Assembly: GCF_900128505.1 (NCBI RefSeq)
Contig: NZ_LT669941.1
Coordinates: forward strand, 4,229,010-4,293,009
Direction of reading: 5' to 3'
DNA from: Parabacteroides timonensis
GTDB taxonomy: Bacteria > Bacteroidota > Bacteroidia > Bacteroidales > Tannerellaceae
DNA: 64,000 nucleotides
Shown here: positions 10,501 through 19,048 of the stretch, one piece after another
How positions within the stretch are numbered: position 1 is the stretch's first letter
Layout of the letters: every line of letters begins with the position of its first letter
The notes under the pieces: generated by a model
What the model saw: the letters and a program-made list of their open reading frames with translations, nothing else
Database searches by the model: none
What the model was told of the DNA's origin: nothing
Translations under genes and position numbers: made by a program

Positions 10501-10810
10501 CTATCAAGGATTGGCATTGCGTAAACTGGGGCGTGAAGACGAGGCACGTGGTCGCTTCAACAATCTGATCTCCTATGGTGAAAAGCATGTATACGATGTC
10601 TTTAAGATGGATTACTTCGCCGTATCCCTGCCGGACCTGCAGATTTGGGAAGACGATATGAACAAAAAGAACCGTATCCACTGCAATTACCTGATGGCAT
10701 TAGGTCATCTGGGCTTGGGAGATACCGAAAAAGCAATGAAGTATTTCGATATTGCTGCCGAAATGGATAATAACCATCAGGGAGTACAGATACATCGGGA
10801 AATGATTTAA
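7523..10810 (+). CDS. Cytoplasmic DUF5107 domain protein with TPR repeats
   Basis: A 1095-residue protein without signal peptide or membrane helix. Residues about 1-430 match the DUF5107 type (YIKVMILPELGGRVQMAYDK, GPWISGGIEFNWPQHH, TFLWWANPAVAVND, WTWGNGDFGQAWDRNLTD). I suspect a mutarotase-like beta-supersandwich because of the LPELGGRV opening and the many Trp/His residues, but that is inference. Residues about 470-1090 are a long run of tetratricopeptide repeats (for example EPLYNLGLSLKYQGKNEEAYDFFYKAC, GHLGLGDTEKAMKYFDIAAE). No catalytic activity is established for this architecture that I can name with confidence. It sits 10 bp after the sugar porter, so a role in handling the imported sugar is likely. 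The 237-bp palindromic repeat begins right after its stop codon. Confidence 0.85.
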   Translation: MTENVKVWEEDILLPTYGIGKAEKNPMFLEKRVYQGSSGVVYPYPVVEKIEDTCEEKSYHAVWLENEYIKVMILPELGGRVQMAYDKIKNRHFIYYNHVIKPALVGLTGPWISGGIEFNWPQHHRPSTFLPIDYTIERCADGSAIVWVSERERMFHQKGMAGFTLRPGRAVLEIQGKLYNPTPVPQTFLWWANPAVAVNDAYQSVFPADVNAVFDHGKRDVSRYPIATGTYYKMDYSAGVDISRYKNIPVPTSYMAIRSKYNFVGGYENDTRAGVLHVANHHISPGKKQWTWGNGDFGQAWDRNLTDTDGPYIELMTGVYTDNQPDFTWLQPYEEKTFTQYFMPYRELGVVKNASSDLLMNIEPDGKGTLLKIFATSVQKDLHITIEKAGEICLDITRDITPENVLEEFVPVDSLCDVKVCICNAKGKQVLTWEPEPDVIKEVPEPAKAALDPADVRTTEQLYLTGLHLEQYRHATYSATDYYREAIRRDPTDVRNNNAMGLWLIRKGQFAQAEPYLRQAVKTLTERNPNPYDGEPLYNLGLSLKYQGKNEEAYDFFYKACWNAAWQDAGYYSLAQLSAAKGEWEEALYEIDKSLLRNWHNLRGRHLKAIILRHLGRNDEAIALIDESLRIDRFNFGCGFEKSLITGNDSDLKTLVALMRSEGHNYSELALDYASAGCWEEALQVAETAIDLQVADQTMLHYYKSWFLIRLDRKKEALAAIREAEQQIPDCCFPNTLEAILALQAVIDFAAEAPKALYYLGNLWYDKRQYPEAIACWEASKKQDETFPTVLRNLSLAYFNKLNKQEEAVVLLEKAFALDPTDARILMELDQLYKRLNRPHADRLAFLDKHKEVAFERDDLYLEYVTLLNQLGQYEEAIRRIDTRQFHPWEGGEGKVPAQYQLARVELVKQLLSEEKYQDALNLIEECFVYPHNFGEGKLYGAQENDFNYYKACALQGLGRNEEATELFLKASVGNSQPAAAMYYNDQKPDKIFYQGLALRKLGREDEARGRFNNLISYGEKHVYDVFKMDYFAVSLPDLQIWEDDMNKKNRIHCNYLMALGHLGLGDTEKAMKYFDIAAEMDNNHQGVQIHREMI

Positions 10811-11072
10811 TTATAGAAAAAGATGAGTTTTTTTATGAGGTTCCGCCTCATGCCGCAGGCTCTCTTTTGCCGTCGGTTTTTAACCGACGGATAGATTAAA
10901 TGTTCCGGCTTTGCCGGATTCCTCTGTGGGTTTTAACCCCATTGATACATAATGGTAGTCCCTGTTTTAAAGGGGCTTAAGCCCACATAGGAAGAGGCTT
11001 TGCCTCCTGATTATTAGTCCGTCAGCTGAAGCAGACGGCAAAAGAAAGCCTACGGCACAAGGCAAAGCCTTG
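10811..11072 (+). repeat. Palindromic repeat element, copy 1 (hairpin cascade)
   Basis: A 237-bp core (10836-11072) that is an imperfect inverted repeat of itself. Its left end (TGAGGTTCCGCCTCATGCC) pairs with its right end, and the pairing continues toward the centre near 10950. Inside it is a series of small hairpins: CCGTCGGTTTTTAACCGACGG is one, and others are CCGGCTTTGCCGG, GGGCTTAAGCCC and GAGGCTTTGCCTC. A second 237-bp core lies at 23816-24052. Homology between the copies extends left to TTATAGAAA at 10811, directly after the stop of the DUF5107 gene. With 11073-11178 it fills the 368-bp gap before the GH2 gene. It contains no gene. Confidence 0.85.
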
Positions 11073-11128
11073 TTGAAGACAATGACATGAATAGGCTCAA
11101 ACCTGATAATAACTGTCACTTGTCAACT

Positions 11129-11149
11129 TCAGAAATGTTTCATTTCTGA
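11129..11149 (+). promoter_or_regulatory. Short perfect stem-loop before the GH2 gene
   Basis: TCAGAAATG and CATTTCTGA form a 9-bp perfect stem with a 3-base loop, ending 29 bp before the GH2 start codon. It is not followed by a T run, so it is more likely a 5' leader structure than a terminator. Its function is unknown. Confidence 0.4.
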
Positions 11150-11178
11150 CAATAACCAAATTACTAAAATAATAAAAT

Positions 11179-13962
11179 ATGCTGAAGCAGTTTCTATTTG
11201 TATGTATATCTCTGATGGCATTTTCTGCTTGTAGGGAAACATCGCCGGTGATATCTTTAGCTGGAGAATGGCAGTTTGCGATGGATAGTACCGATGTTGG
11301 TGTATCGGAGAAATGGTTCGCTCGTTCGTTTGATGATAAAATCCAATTACCAGGAACGACAGATGAGGCAGGATATGGTGTTCCGAACGCCTTGCTGCCT
11401 TCTATCGGTAAGCCGCAGATACTTCATCTTACCCGTAAAAACAGTTATGTCGGTCCGGCATGGTATTCGCGTGAAGTGACGATTCCATCGGACTGGAAAG
11501 ACAAATCCATCGAACTAAAGCTGGAACGTGTTATTTGGCAAACAAGGGTATGGGTAGATGGGAATCCCGTGTCCGGTAGCTGTGAGAGCCTGATCAGCCC
11601 TCATGTCTTCGATTTGACAGAGTACCTGACACCTGGAAAACATAAGTTAACTGTTCGCGTCGATAACCGGAAACAACACGATATCTCTGTCAACGACATG
11701 GCACATGCCTACACCAACGAAACACAGATCATGTGGAACGGCATCATCGGTGAAATTTCTCTTATGGCAAAAGAGGCCCTTTCCATCGAAGATTTACAAG
11801 TGTATCCGGACGTTTTCGGCAAACAAGTGCATGTGAAGGGTAAGATTAGTAATCGTGGAGAGACTACAAAAGGTATTTTGCAGGCAGTAGTGCAAAAACA
11901 GAAGAATAACCCTATTACAACCGTAACACGTGATATGGAATTCCCGTCGGGAGAAACATTATTGGATATCACCTGTCCGATGGGTGATTCGATGGAGGTT
12001 TGGAATGAGTTCACTCCGACATTATACCAATTGGATCTAAAGGTAGAAGCCGGTTCGGTGAAAGCCGGGCGAAGCACAAAGTTCGGTATGCGTGAATTCA
12101 GGCATAATCAATCGGATCTGTTGTTGAACGGCAATAAAGCCTTTTTGCGTGGAACACTCGAGTGTTGCATTTTCCCGCTTACCGGTCGTCCGCCAATGGA
12201 ACCCGAGGGATGGAAGAAGGTCTTTTTGACGGCTCGCGAATGGGGGTTAAACCATCTGCGTTTCCACTCCTGGTGTCCGCCGGAAGCCGCTTTTCAGGTT
12301 GCCGACTCTTTAGGTTTTTATCTGCAGGTAGAACTTCCTCTCTGGTCGTTGAAAGTGGGACAGGATCAGAAAACAAATGAGTATCTGTATGCTGAAGCCG
12401 ACCGTATCCTGTCGGAATACGGCAATCATCCCTCTTTCTGCTTCCTGAGTCTGGGGAATGAACTGCAACCGGATTTCAACTTCCTCTCTCAGTTGTTGAG
12501 TTATGTTAAAGAGAAAGATCCGCGTCATTTATATACAACCACCTCTTTCACTTTCGAACGTGGGCACGGAGACTGGCCTGAACCGAACGACGATTTCTTT
12601 ATCACGCAATGGACTAAAAAAGGATGGGTACGTGGTCAGGGAGTATTCGATACGGAGTCCCCTTCATTCGACAAGGATTATGTAGCCTCTGTCGAGGGAA
12701 TGACGGTTCCGTTGATCACCCATGAGGTCGGTCAATATTCGGTATATCCGAACCTGAAAGAGATCGAAAAATATACCGGCGTACTCGATCCTCTGAACTT
12801 TAAAGGAGTAAAACAGGAACTGGAAAAGAAAGGCCTGTTGGATAAAGCTGACGATTACTTGAAAGCTTCCGGTTACCTGGCAGCCATTCTATATAAAGAA
12901 GAGATCGAACGTGCGATGAAAACGGCCGGATGTAGTGGTTTCCAGCTTCTCGACCTACATGATTTCCCAGGGCAGAGTACGGCTTTGGTAGGGTTGTTGG
13001 ATGCATTTTGGGATAGTAAAGGCGTAACCGATGCGGAAACATTCCGTCAGGCCAGTTCTCCTGTATCTCCTTTGGTACGTTTTCCGAAAGCTGTTTATAC
13101 TACTAACGAGTCTTTTGTCGCGGCGGTAGAGATTGCTAATTTTACAGATAAAGAATTGAAAGATCAATCCGTATCTTGGTTGTTGAAAGATGATAAAGGA
13201 AAAGTGGTGAATAAAGGAATAATAACCTGTCCGTCACTTGCCATCGGATTGAACAAGCTGCCTGAAACGATCGATAGCCCACTGGATCAGTCTGCGGCAA
13301 CCCGGTTAACCTTGTCCGTAGTTTTGGATAATACTCCTTACAAAAATGAATGGAGTATCTGGGTATATCCGGCCCGGTTGGACTTGGATAAGGGAGATAT
13401 CGTCGTTACGCGTGACAAGAATGAAGCCGGGAAAGCATTAGCCGGAGGAAAGAAAGTCTTGTACAATCCGGACTATAAGAAAACGGTGGGATTGGAAGGA
13501 AAATTTGTTCCGGTATTCTGGAGCCCTGTACATTTCCCGAAGCAGGCCGGTTCAATGGGTATTTTGTGTGATGCCGGCCACCCTGCATTCGGAAATTTCC
13601 CGACAGGTAATTATACCGACTGGCAATGGTGGTCGTTACTGAAACAATCGAAGACAGTTGTTTTAGACAGCCTGCCTGCTGTCACTCCGCTGATCGAAGT
13701 AGTCGATAACTTCGCCAACAACCGTCGGTTATCCAACTTGTTTGAGACCAAAGTAGGAGAAGGCAAACTGATATTCTGCTCTATGGACTTGTTGTCCGAC
13801 TGGGCACAACGTCCTGAAGCGCGACAGTTATATTTCAGCCTGCTTGAATACATGAAAAGCGATGCATTCAACCCTTCATCAGCGATGGAATCGAGTGTTT
13901 TATCTCGATTGCATACAGATAAAACGTATTCAGGTGCAATGAAACCGGAAGATATTTACTGA
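11179..13962 (+). CDS. Glycoside hydrolase family 2 lipoprotein (beta-galactosidase-like)
   Basis: A 927-residue GH2-type enzyme with a lipoprotein signal (LMAFSAC, Cys at about 18). The sugar-binding jelly-roll domain is at about 25-195 (LAGEWQFAMD, WYSREVTIP, VWVDG), followed by an immunoglobulin-like domain and a TIM barrel (about 310-620). The likely acid/base is Glu428 in SLGNELQPD and the likely nucleophile Glu516 in ITHEVGQYS. The C-terminal 300 residues are an extra, less conserved beta-rich part. GH2 members cut beta-galactosides, beta-glucuronides, beta-mannosides and others; the galactoside setting favours a beta-galactosidase, but the exact linkage is inferred. It lies between the palindromic repeat and the SusC gene. 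Confidence 0.85.
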   Translation: MLKQFLFVCISLMAFSACRETSPVISLAGEWQFAMDSTDVGVSEKWFARSFDDKIQLPGTTDEAGYGVPNALLPSIGKPQILHLTRKNSYVGPAWYSREVTIPSDWKDKSIELKLERVIWQTRVWVDGNPVSGSCESLISPHVFDLTEYLTPGKHKLTVRVDNRKQHDISVNDMAHAYTNETQIMWNGIIGEISLMAKEALSIEDLQVYPDVFGKQVHVKGKISNRGETTKGILQAVVQKQKNNPITTVTRDMEFPSGETLLDITCPMGDSMEVWNEFTPTLYQLDLKVEAGSVKAGRSTKFGMREFRHNQSDLLLNGNKAFLRGTLECCIFPLTGRPPMEPEGWKKVFLTAREWGLNHLRFHSWCPPEAAFQVADSLGFYLQVELPLWSLKVGQDQKTNEYLYAEADRILSEYGNHPSFCFLSLGNELQPDFNFLSQLLSYVKEKDPRHLYTTTSFTFERGHGDWPEPNDDFFITQWTKKGWVRGQGVFDTESPSFDKDYVASVEGMTVPLITHEVGQYSVYPNLKEIEKYTGVLDPLNFKGVKQELEKKGLLDKADDYLKASGYLAAILYKEEIERAMKTAGCSGFQLLDLHDFPGQSTALVGLLDAFWDSKGVTDAETFRQASSPVSPLVRFPKAVYTTNESFVAAVEIANFTDKELKDQSVSWLLKDDKGKVVNKGIITCPSLAIGLNKLPETIDSPLDQSAATRLTLSVVLDNTPYKNEWSIWVYPARLDLDKGDIVVTRDKNEAGKALAGGKKVLYNPDYKKTVGLEGKFVPVFWSPVHFPKQAGSMGILCDAGHPAFGNFPTGNYTDWQWWSLLKQSKTVVLDSLPAVTPLIEVVDNFANNRRLSNLFETKVGEGKLIFCSMDLLSDWAQRPEARQLYFSLLEYMKSDAFNPSSAMESSVLSRLHTDKTYSGAMKPEDIY

Positions 13963-14351
13963 TTTATTCATTGTTGCCGATTGCATTTCAAAATGTATAG
14001 CGTATATGGAGGTGATAATGTTGTTTTTTAAATAGATAGTCCATTTATGGAAAGTAAGAATTAAAAGATATAGTGGAAAAGGAGTAGTTAAAAGGCTTCT
14101 TTGTATATTGAATATTGGATATATTGTGCATATTTGTGCAATAAGCAATTCTATTGCGTAAGTTTGAGTGTGTGATGTGTGTGTTGTGAATGCATCATAA
14201 TATAGTCCATCATATAATTATTTTATCTATTTGTTGCTTTAAGCTAATCGCGTTACTTTACGGTATCCTTAAGTCCGGATTTGATTAGAATTTTTGGAAG
14301 AAGAATGTTTGGGTTATCAGAGACTAGTATTAATTAAATCACTTTAGTATT
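13963..14351 (+). other. Intergenic region between GH2 and SusC genes
   Basis: A 389-bp AT-rich gap. I see no gene, strong hairpin or repeat apart from a candidate promoter at 14280-14311. It probably holds the control region of the SusC-SusD-GH36-GalM operon. Confidence 0.5.
14280..14311 (+). promoter_or_regulatory. Candidate promoter of the SusC-SusD-GH36-GalM operon
   Basis: TTTG at 14280-14283, a 20-nt spacer and AATGTTTG at 14304-14311 fit the Bacteroidales promoter with one mismatch in the -7 element. The SusC start at 14352 would have a leader of about 35 nt. Confidence 0.4.
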
Positions 14352-17300
14352 ATGAAAATTATTGAAATTAATGAGAGAGGGAAATATTTTCATTCCCTGT
14401 TTGGACATAAAGCTGTCCGACTGTTATTGGCAGCCTCTCTCCAATGCGGTTTATTTATTCCTTATGCTTTGGGGGATAATAATTTGCAGATTAGTATAAT
14501 GAATCAAGATGGGAATGTGAGTGGTATAGTTCGTGATGCGACAGGAATGCCTTTAATCGGAGTTTCTGTTGTGGTAAAAGGAACGATGCAGGGAGTTGTT
14601 ACCGATTTAGATGGGAAATTTAACCTGGAAGTTCCACGAGGTAGTGTTTTGGTTTTCTCTTATATAGGAATGCAATCGGTTGAGGTAAATGTGACCGGTC
14701 AAAAAGACTTGAATATTGTTATGAAAGAAAACTCGGAAGCGATAGATGAGGTTGTGGTAATTGGTTATGGCACGGTAAAGAAAAGTAATTTATCTGGTGC
14801 CGTATCTTCTGTGTCTTCCAAAGACCTGCAAAAACTACCGGCAGCCAATCTGAGCCAGGCTTTACAGGGGAATGCTCCGGGAGTATATACCTTGCAGAGC
14901 GATCGAAATCCGGGGGCCGGGGTTACAATGAATATTCGTGGTAACAACTCATTTTCCGGTGGTGACCCTCTTTTTATTGTCGATGGTTTTCCTATTGCCT
15001 CCGATGGTGGTGTAAATGCAATTAATCCTAATGATATTGAGTCGGTAAGTATTTTGAAAGATGCCTCTTCTACTGCTATCTATGGTGCACGTGCTGCTAA
15101 CGGTGTAGTTCTGATTACAACAAAATCTGGAAAAGTAGGCAAACCGGTATTGGAAGTAAATGCTTTCTGTGGAATAAAATATTTTGACAATCCTATTGAA
15201 ATGATGGATGCTCAGCAATTTGCCCAGTTGCGTCGCGATTCTTATATAATGGATGGCATTGAGATGCCGTCAAATGCTTTTCTCCCGGCAGAGCAACAAA
15301 TGTTGGATAGTGGTCGTAGTACGAACTGGTGGAAAGAAGTTACAGGCCAGGCTCGTCTGACACAAAGCTATCAGGTATCTTACAGTTCCGGTACAGAAAC
15401 GACAAAAGTGCATGTCGGAGCAGGTTTCTTTGACGAGCAAGGTATAGTCAATAACACTGGATTTAAACGAGGTAGCTTACGTTTTAATGCTTCCCAGAAA
15501 TTTGGGGAACGCGTGACTATTTCGACTTATAACAATATTAGCCTGATGGCTAAAAAAGGAACGAATGGTACCAATGTCCTGTTCCCTGCTATGGTAGGAA
15601 ACCCTATGTCGCCGGTGAAGAATGAGGAAGGAGAATATTATGCCATGATACAGAGTGCCTTGGGAACACCGCGTGCTAATCCGGCTGCGTTTTCTGAATT
15701 GCCGAAAATCAATGAGATAGAGCCTCTTATTAACACTTCTTTGGCTCTGGAAGTTAAATTAATAGATGGGATGACTTTGAAAACACAATTATCCGGTGAG
15801 TTAGACAGTTGGAGAAAGAATCTTTATAACCCGCGTTCAATTAGTGCGCAAGATGAAGCGAACGGGCGTATCAGCGACGGTTATGCTGAAATCACATCCT
15901 CTGTAAATTATAACTGGATAAGTGAAACGACATTGATGTATAATAAGACATTTAATGAAATACATAATATTGATGCCGTATTAGGGTTTTCTGCTCAACA
16001 AAATCGTTGGGAAACAGTGACGGCTTCGGCTTCCGGTTTTGCCAGTGATGTGTATGAAACTTATAACCTGGGGGCTGGTTCTGCTGCTGCACGCAAACCT
16101 TCTTCCGAATTGAAAGAATGGAGTATGGTTTCATATATCGGAAGAGTTGTGTATACATTGAGGGATAAATATATCCTGACAGGAAATATGCGTATTGACG
16201 GTTCATCCCGTTTCGGTGCCGATAATAAATATGGCTATTTTCCCAGTGGTGCCGTTGCATGGAAGATTTCGGAAGAAGATTTTATGAAGGATCTCGATTG
16301 GATATCCGATATGAAAGTCCGGGCTAGTTATGGATTATCCGGTAACGCAAATGCTCTTGCTCCTTATCAGACGTTATCGAAGCTGGACTATGGTAATTAT
16401 AATTTTAACGGATCGGAAGCCTCCGGATATTACGAGTCGAAAATGCCTTCCTCTAATCTGAAGTGGGAAACGACCCGTCAATTGGACTTAGGTCTGGACG
16501 TTTCGGTTCTCAACCGGCGCCTGAACGTTACTTTGGATTATTATTCAAAGAATACAAAAGACCTGATACGTGAAATCGAAATTCCTGCCTTGGCCGGTTT
16601 CCCGAGTACCTTTGCCAATATGGGTAACCTGCAGAACAGAGGTTTTGAATTAGGCATCAACTCCATTAACCTGGATGGTGAATTTACTTGGAAGACATCG
16701 TTTATGATCGCAGCGAATAAGAATAAGCTGACTTCTCTAGGGGATGGCTCTGAAAAGATCGGTACAACACATTGGGTAGGAAAACCGCTTAGCATAGGTA
16801 ATCGCTATATGATTCAGGCAGATGGTATCTGGCAAAAAGGCCAGGAGGAAGAGGCTGCTAAATATGGTTCGGTTCCTGGTGATGTAAGATATGTAGACCA
16901 GAATAAAGATGGCCAGATCAATGATGACGACCGTGTGTTTATCGGGTCTTATTATCCTAATTTTTACGGTTCGATGACAAATGATTTTGCGTATAAGAAT
17001 TTCGACCTGAGTGTGTTTATGACTTTCGAACAGGGACGTGATATTTATAATGGAAACAATTATATCCTGTTGTCGGGCGCCGGTGCAGATAATAACCGTA
17101 TAGAGATGCTGGATCGTTGGTCGCCCACCAATCCAAGTGCTAAGTATCCGAGAGCCTCGTCTACCGGTAAAAACAGATTAAGTACGACAACCAGTGAATT
17201 TCTGGAAGATGGAAGTTATTTGAAGATTAAAAATATTACTCTTGGATATACGGTTCCGACAAGTGCTATTTCCCATTTGGGTATGTCTTATTTGAGAGTA

Positions 17301-17441
17301 TATGCTTCTGTTAGTAATCCGTTTACTTTTACGGGTTATACAGGTATGGATCCGGAAGATGGAGATATTGGGAATAATGACAGAAACAGCTCTTATCCTA
17401 TTACAACTACTTATATGTTGGGTTTGCAACTGAAATTCTAA
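14352..17441 (+). CDS. SusC-like TonB-dependent oligosaccharide receptor
   Basis: A 1029-residue outer-membrane receptor. After an N-terminal signal region (hydrophobic VRLLLAASLQCGLFIPYALG at about 22-41) come a carboxypeptidase-regulatory-like domain (about 55-125, GTMQGVVTDLDGKFNLEVP), a TonB box (DEVVVIGYG), the plug (about 150-265, MNIRGNNSFSGGDPLFIVDGFP, AIYGARAANGVVLITTKSG) and a 22-strand barrel ending in TTYMLGLQLKF. Unlike the two other SusC proteins here it has no STN domain, so it is not expected to signal through a FecR-type anti-sigma factor; this fits the absence of such genes next to it. SusD follows after 19 bp. The signal peptide is preceded by an unusually long polar N-terminus. 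Confidence 0.95.
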   Translation: MKIIEINERGKYFHSLFGHKAVRLLLAASLQCGLFIPYALGDNNLQISIMNQDGNVSGIVRDATGMPLIGVSVVVKGTMQGVVTDLDGKFNLEVPRGSVLVFSYIGMQSVEVNVTGQKDLNIVMKENSEAIDEVVVIGYGTVKKSNLSGAVSSVSSKDLQKLPAANLSQALQGNAPGVYTLQSDRNPGAGVTMNIRGNNSFSGGDPLFIVDGFPIASDGGVNAINPNDIESVSILKDASSTAIYGARAANGVVLITTKSGKVGKPVLEVNAFCGIKYFDNPIEMMDAQQFAQLRRDSYIMDGIEMPSNAFLPAEQQMLDSGRSTNWWKEVTGQARLTQSYQVSYSSGTETTKVHVGAGFFDEQGIVNNTGFKRGSLRFNASQKFGERVTISTYNNISLMAKKGTNGTNVLFPAMVGNPMSPVKNEEGEYYAMIQSALGTPRANPAAFSELPKINEIEPLINTSLALEVKLIDGMTLKTQLSGELDSWRKNLYNPRSISAQDEANGRISDGYAEITSSVNYNWISETTLMYNKTFNEIHNIDAVLGFSAQQNRWETVTASASGFASDVYETYNLGAGSAAARKPSSELKEWSMVSYIGRVVYTLRDKYILTGNMRIDGSSRFGADNKYGYFPSGAVAWKISEEDFMKDLDWISDMKVRASYGLSGNANALAPYQTLSKLDYGNYNFNGSEASGYYESKMPSSNLKWETTRQLDLGLDVSVLNRRLNVTLDYYSKNTKDLIREIEIPALAGFPSTFANMGNLQNRGFELGINSINLDGEFTWKTSFMIAANKNKLTSLGDGSEKIGTTHWVGKPLSIGNRYMIQADGIWQKGQEEEAAKYGSVPGDVRYVDQNKDGQINDDDRVFIGSYYPNFYGSMTNDFAYKNFDLSVFMTFEQGRDIYNGNNYILLSGAGADNNRIEMLDRWSPTNPSAKYPRASSTGKNRLSTTTSEFLEDGSYLKIKNITLGYTVPTSAISHLGMSYLRVYASVSNPFTFTGYTGMDPEDGDIGNNDRNSSYPITTTYMLGLQLKF

Positions 17442-17460
17442 CTTTAAATACTATACAGAC

Positions 17461-19002
17461 ATGAAAAAGATAATTAAATATATTCTCCCGGCCTGCGCAT
17501 TGATACTTACTTCATGTGACAGCTTTTTAGAAGAGGAGCCACGTTCTTTCCTCTCACCGGATAATTTTTATCAGACAGCTGACGATCTTAATGCCGGTCT
17601 AAGTGCTGTATACCGTGCACCTCAGGATCGTTATTCCAGAAACTGGGCTGGACCTTGTTGGTTCGAGTGGGGGACAGATATTGAAGAAATAACAGAGAAA
17701 TCAACTTGGGCTCATCATAATGAAATAGCTCGACTCCCGTCAACATTCAATGCTTCTTCGAGTATTCCAGATGATTTTTGGCAATCTATTTATAATCATA
17801 TAAAAGATGACAATAATTTGTTAAAAGCAATTCCGAATGTTTCTATTAGCGAAGAAGAACAAAAATTCATAGAAGGGCAGGCGCGTGCTTTAAGAGCTTT
17901 CCTTTACTTTGATGCGGTAAGAGTTTTTAATGGAGTGCCTTTACTTTTAGAGTCCAGTACGGATATCAATTATTTGAAAACTGTATCTCGTGCTACTCCG
18001 GAAGAGGTATATGATGCTATTATTAAAGATCTCGAGTATGCAATGGAGGTTCTTCCTGTAAAATGGGAGAATGCATCGGATGGGGGACGTATAACGAGCG
18101 GTAGTGCAGCTGCTATGCTGGCTAAAGTCTACCTGACAATGGCTGGTTACCCGTTGAAGCAAACAGATAAATTAGAGAAAGCAAAAGCTATCTTGCAGGA
18201 TTTCGTCGATAATAAGAAGTATGGGGCCCATTATCAGTTACTGCCCGAATACGCCCAGCTGTTTGATGAATCCACAGGACCCGGTAATGAAGGCGTTTGG
18301 ATTATCAATTTTACCAGAGGTACTTATGGACAAGGTAGTCTATGGCATACAGAGTTTGCCCCATTGGAGTTATATTATGCTCAGGGAATAGGACTGACTT
18401 ATGGTGGTGGATGGAGCAACGGTTTACCTACCGATCGTTTCTACAATAGTTATGATCAGGAAAATGATAAACGTTTCAAACATACCTATTGGAATTCCAC
18501 AGCGGAGATTCCCGGAGAATATGATGCAATCGTTCCGAAAGATGCGAATGGAAATCCGCAGCATATCACGTTCTATCGTCCTCATATTAAGAAGTTCAGA
18601 GAAAAGACTCCGAATGATAACTCTCAGGGAACAGGATTGGATCATTCTATTATTCGTTATGCCGATGTCTTATTGATGTATGCCGAGGTATTAAATGAAC
18701 TGGGTAGCTCAAAGTGTTACGATTATATTAACCAGGTTCGCGAAAGAGCCGGTTTGGAACCATTAAAGGCGATGAGTAAAGATGAGTTCAGAGAACATCT
18801 GAAGTTGGAGAGGGCTTGGGAACTTTGTTTTGAAGGCGATCGTAAATTCGATCTGCTTCGTTGGGGAGTTTATTGTACCCGTACGCCGGAATGGAATCCG
18901 CAGGTAAAAGGGAATATCCAGGAAGGAAAGCATGAGTTCTGGCCTATCCCTAAATCACAACGCGACATTAATACAAATCTGACACAGAACCCCGGTTGGT
19001 AA
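17461..19002 (+). CDS. SusD/RagB-like surface glycan-binding lipoprotein
   Basis: A 513-residue lipoprotein (lipobox LILTSC, Cys at about 19) that would sit on the cell surface as the lid of the SusC barrel and bind the oligosaccharide. The SusD pattern is present: FLEEEPRSFLSPDNFYQTADDLNAGLSAVY near the N-terminus, the TPR-like helices (EGQARALRAFLYFDAVRVFNGVPLLLE), IIRYADVLLMYAEVLNELGS and the C-terminal LKLERAWELCFEGDRKFDLLRWG, ending FWPIPKSQRDINTNLTQNPGW. It is the direct partner of the upstream SusC and is followed by the GH36 gene after 46 bp. Confidence 0.96.
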   Translation: MKKIIKYILPACALILTSCDSFLEEEPRSFLSPDNFYQTADDLNAGLSAVYRAPQDRYSRNWAGPCWFEWGTDIEEITEKSTWAHHNEIARLPSTFNASSSIPDDFWQSIYNHIKDDNNLLKAIPNVSISEEEQKFIEGQARALRAFLYFDAVRVFNGVPLLLESSTDINYLKTVSRATPEEVYDAIIKDLEYAMEVLPVKWENASDGGRITSGSAAAMLAKVYLTMAGYPLKQTDKLEKAKAILQDFVDNKKYGAHYQLLPEYAQLFDESTGPGNEGVWIINFTRGTYGQGSLWHTEFAPLELYYAQGIGLTYGGGWSNGLPTDRFYNSYDQENDKRFKHTYWNSTAEIPGEYDAIVPKDANGNPQHITFYRPHIKKFREKTPNDNSQGTGLDHSIIRYADVLLMYAEVLNELGSSKCYDYINQVRERAGLEPLKAMSKDEFREHLKLERAWELCFEGDRKFDLLRWGVYCTRTPEWNPQVKGNIQEGKHEFWPIPKSQRDINTNLTQNPGW

Positions 19003-19048
19003 TTTATGAGTAAAACAGATATATTTAGTAACTAGTAAAACGATCAGT

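Noticed and set aside
10836..11072. CRISPR array suggested by serial short repeats
   Set aside because: The repeated units are inverted hairpins with differing sequences, not direct repeats with spacers.
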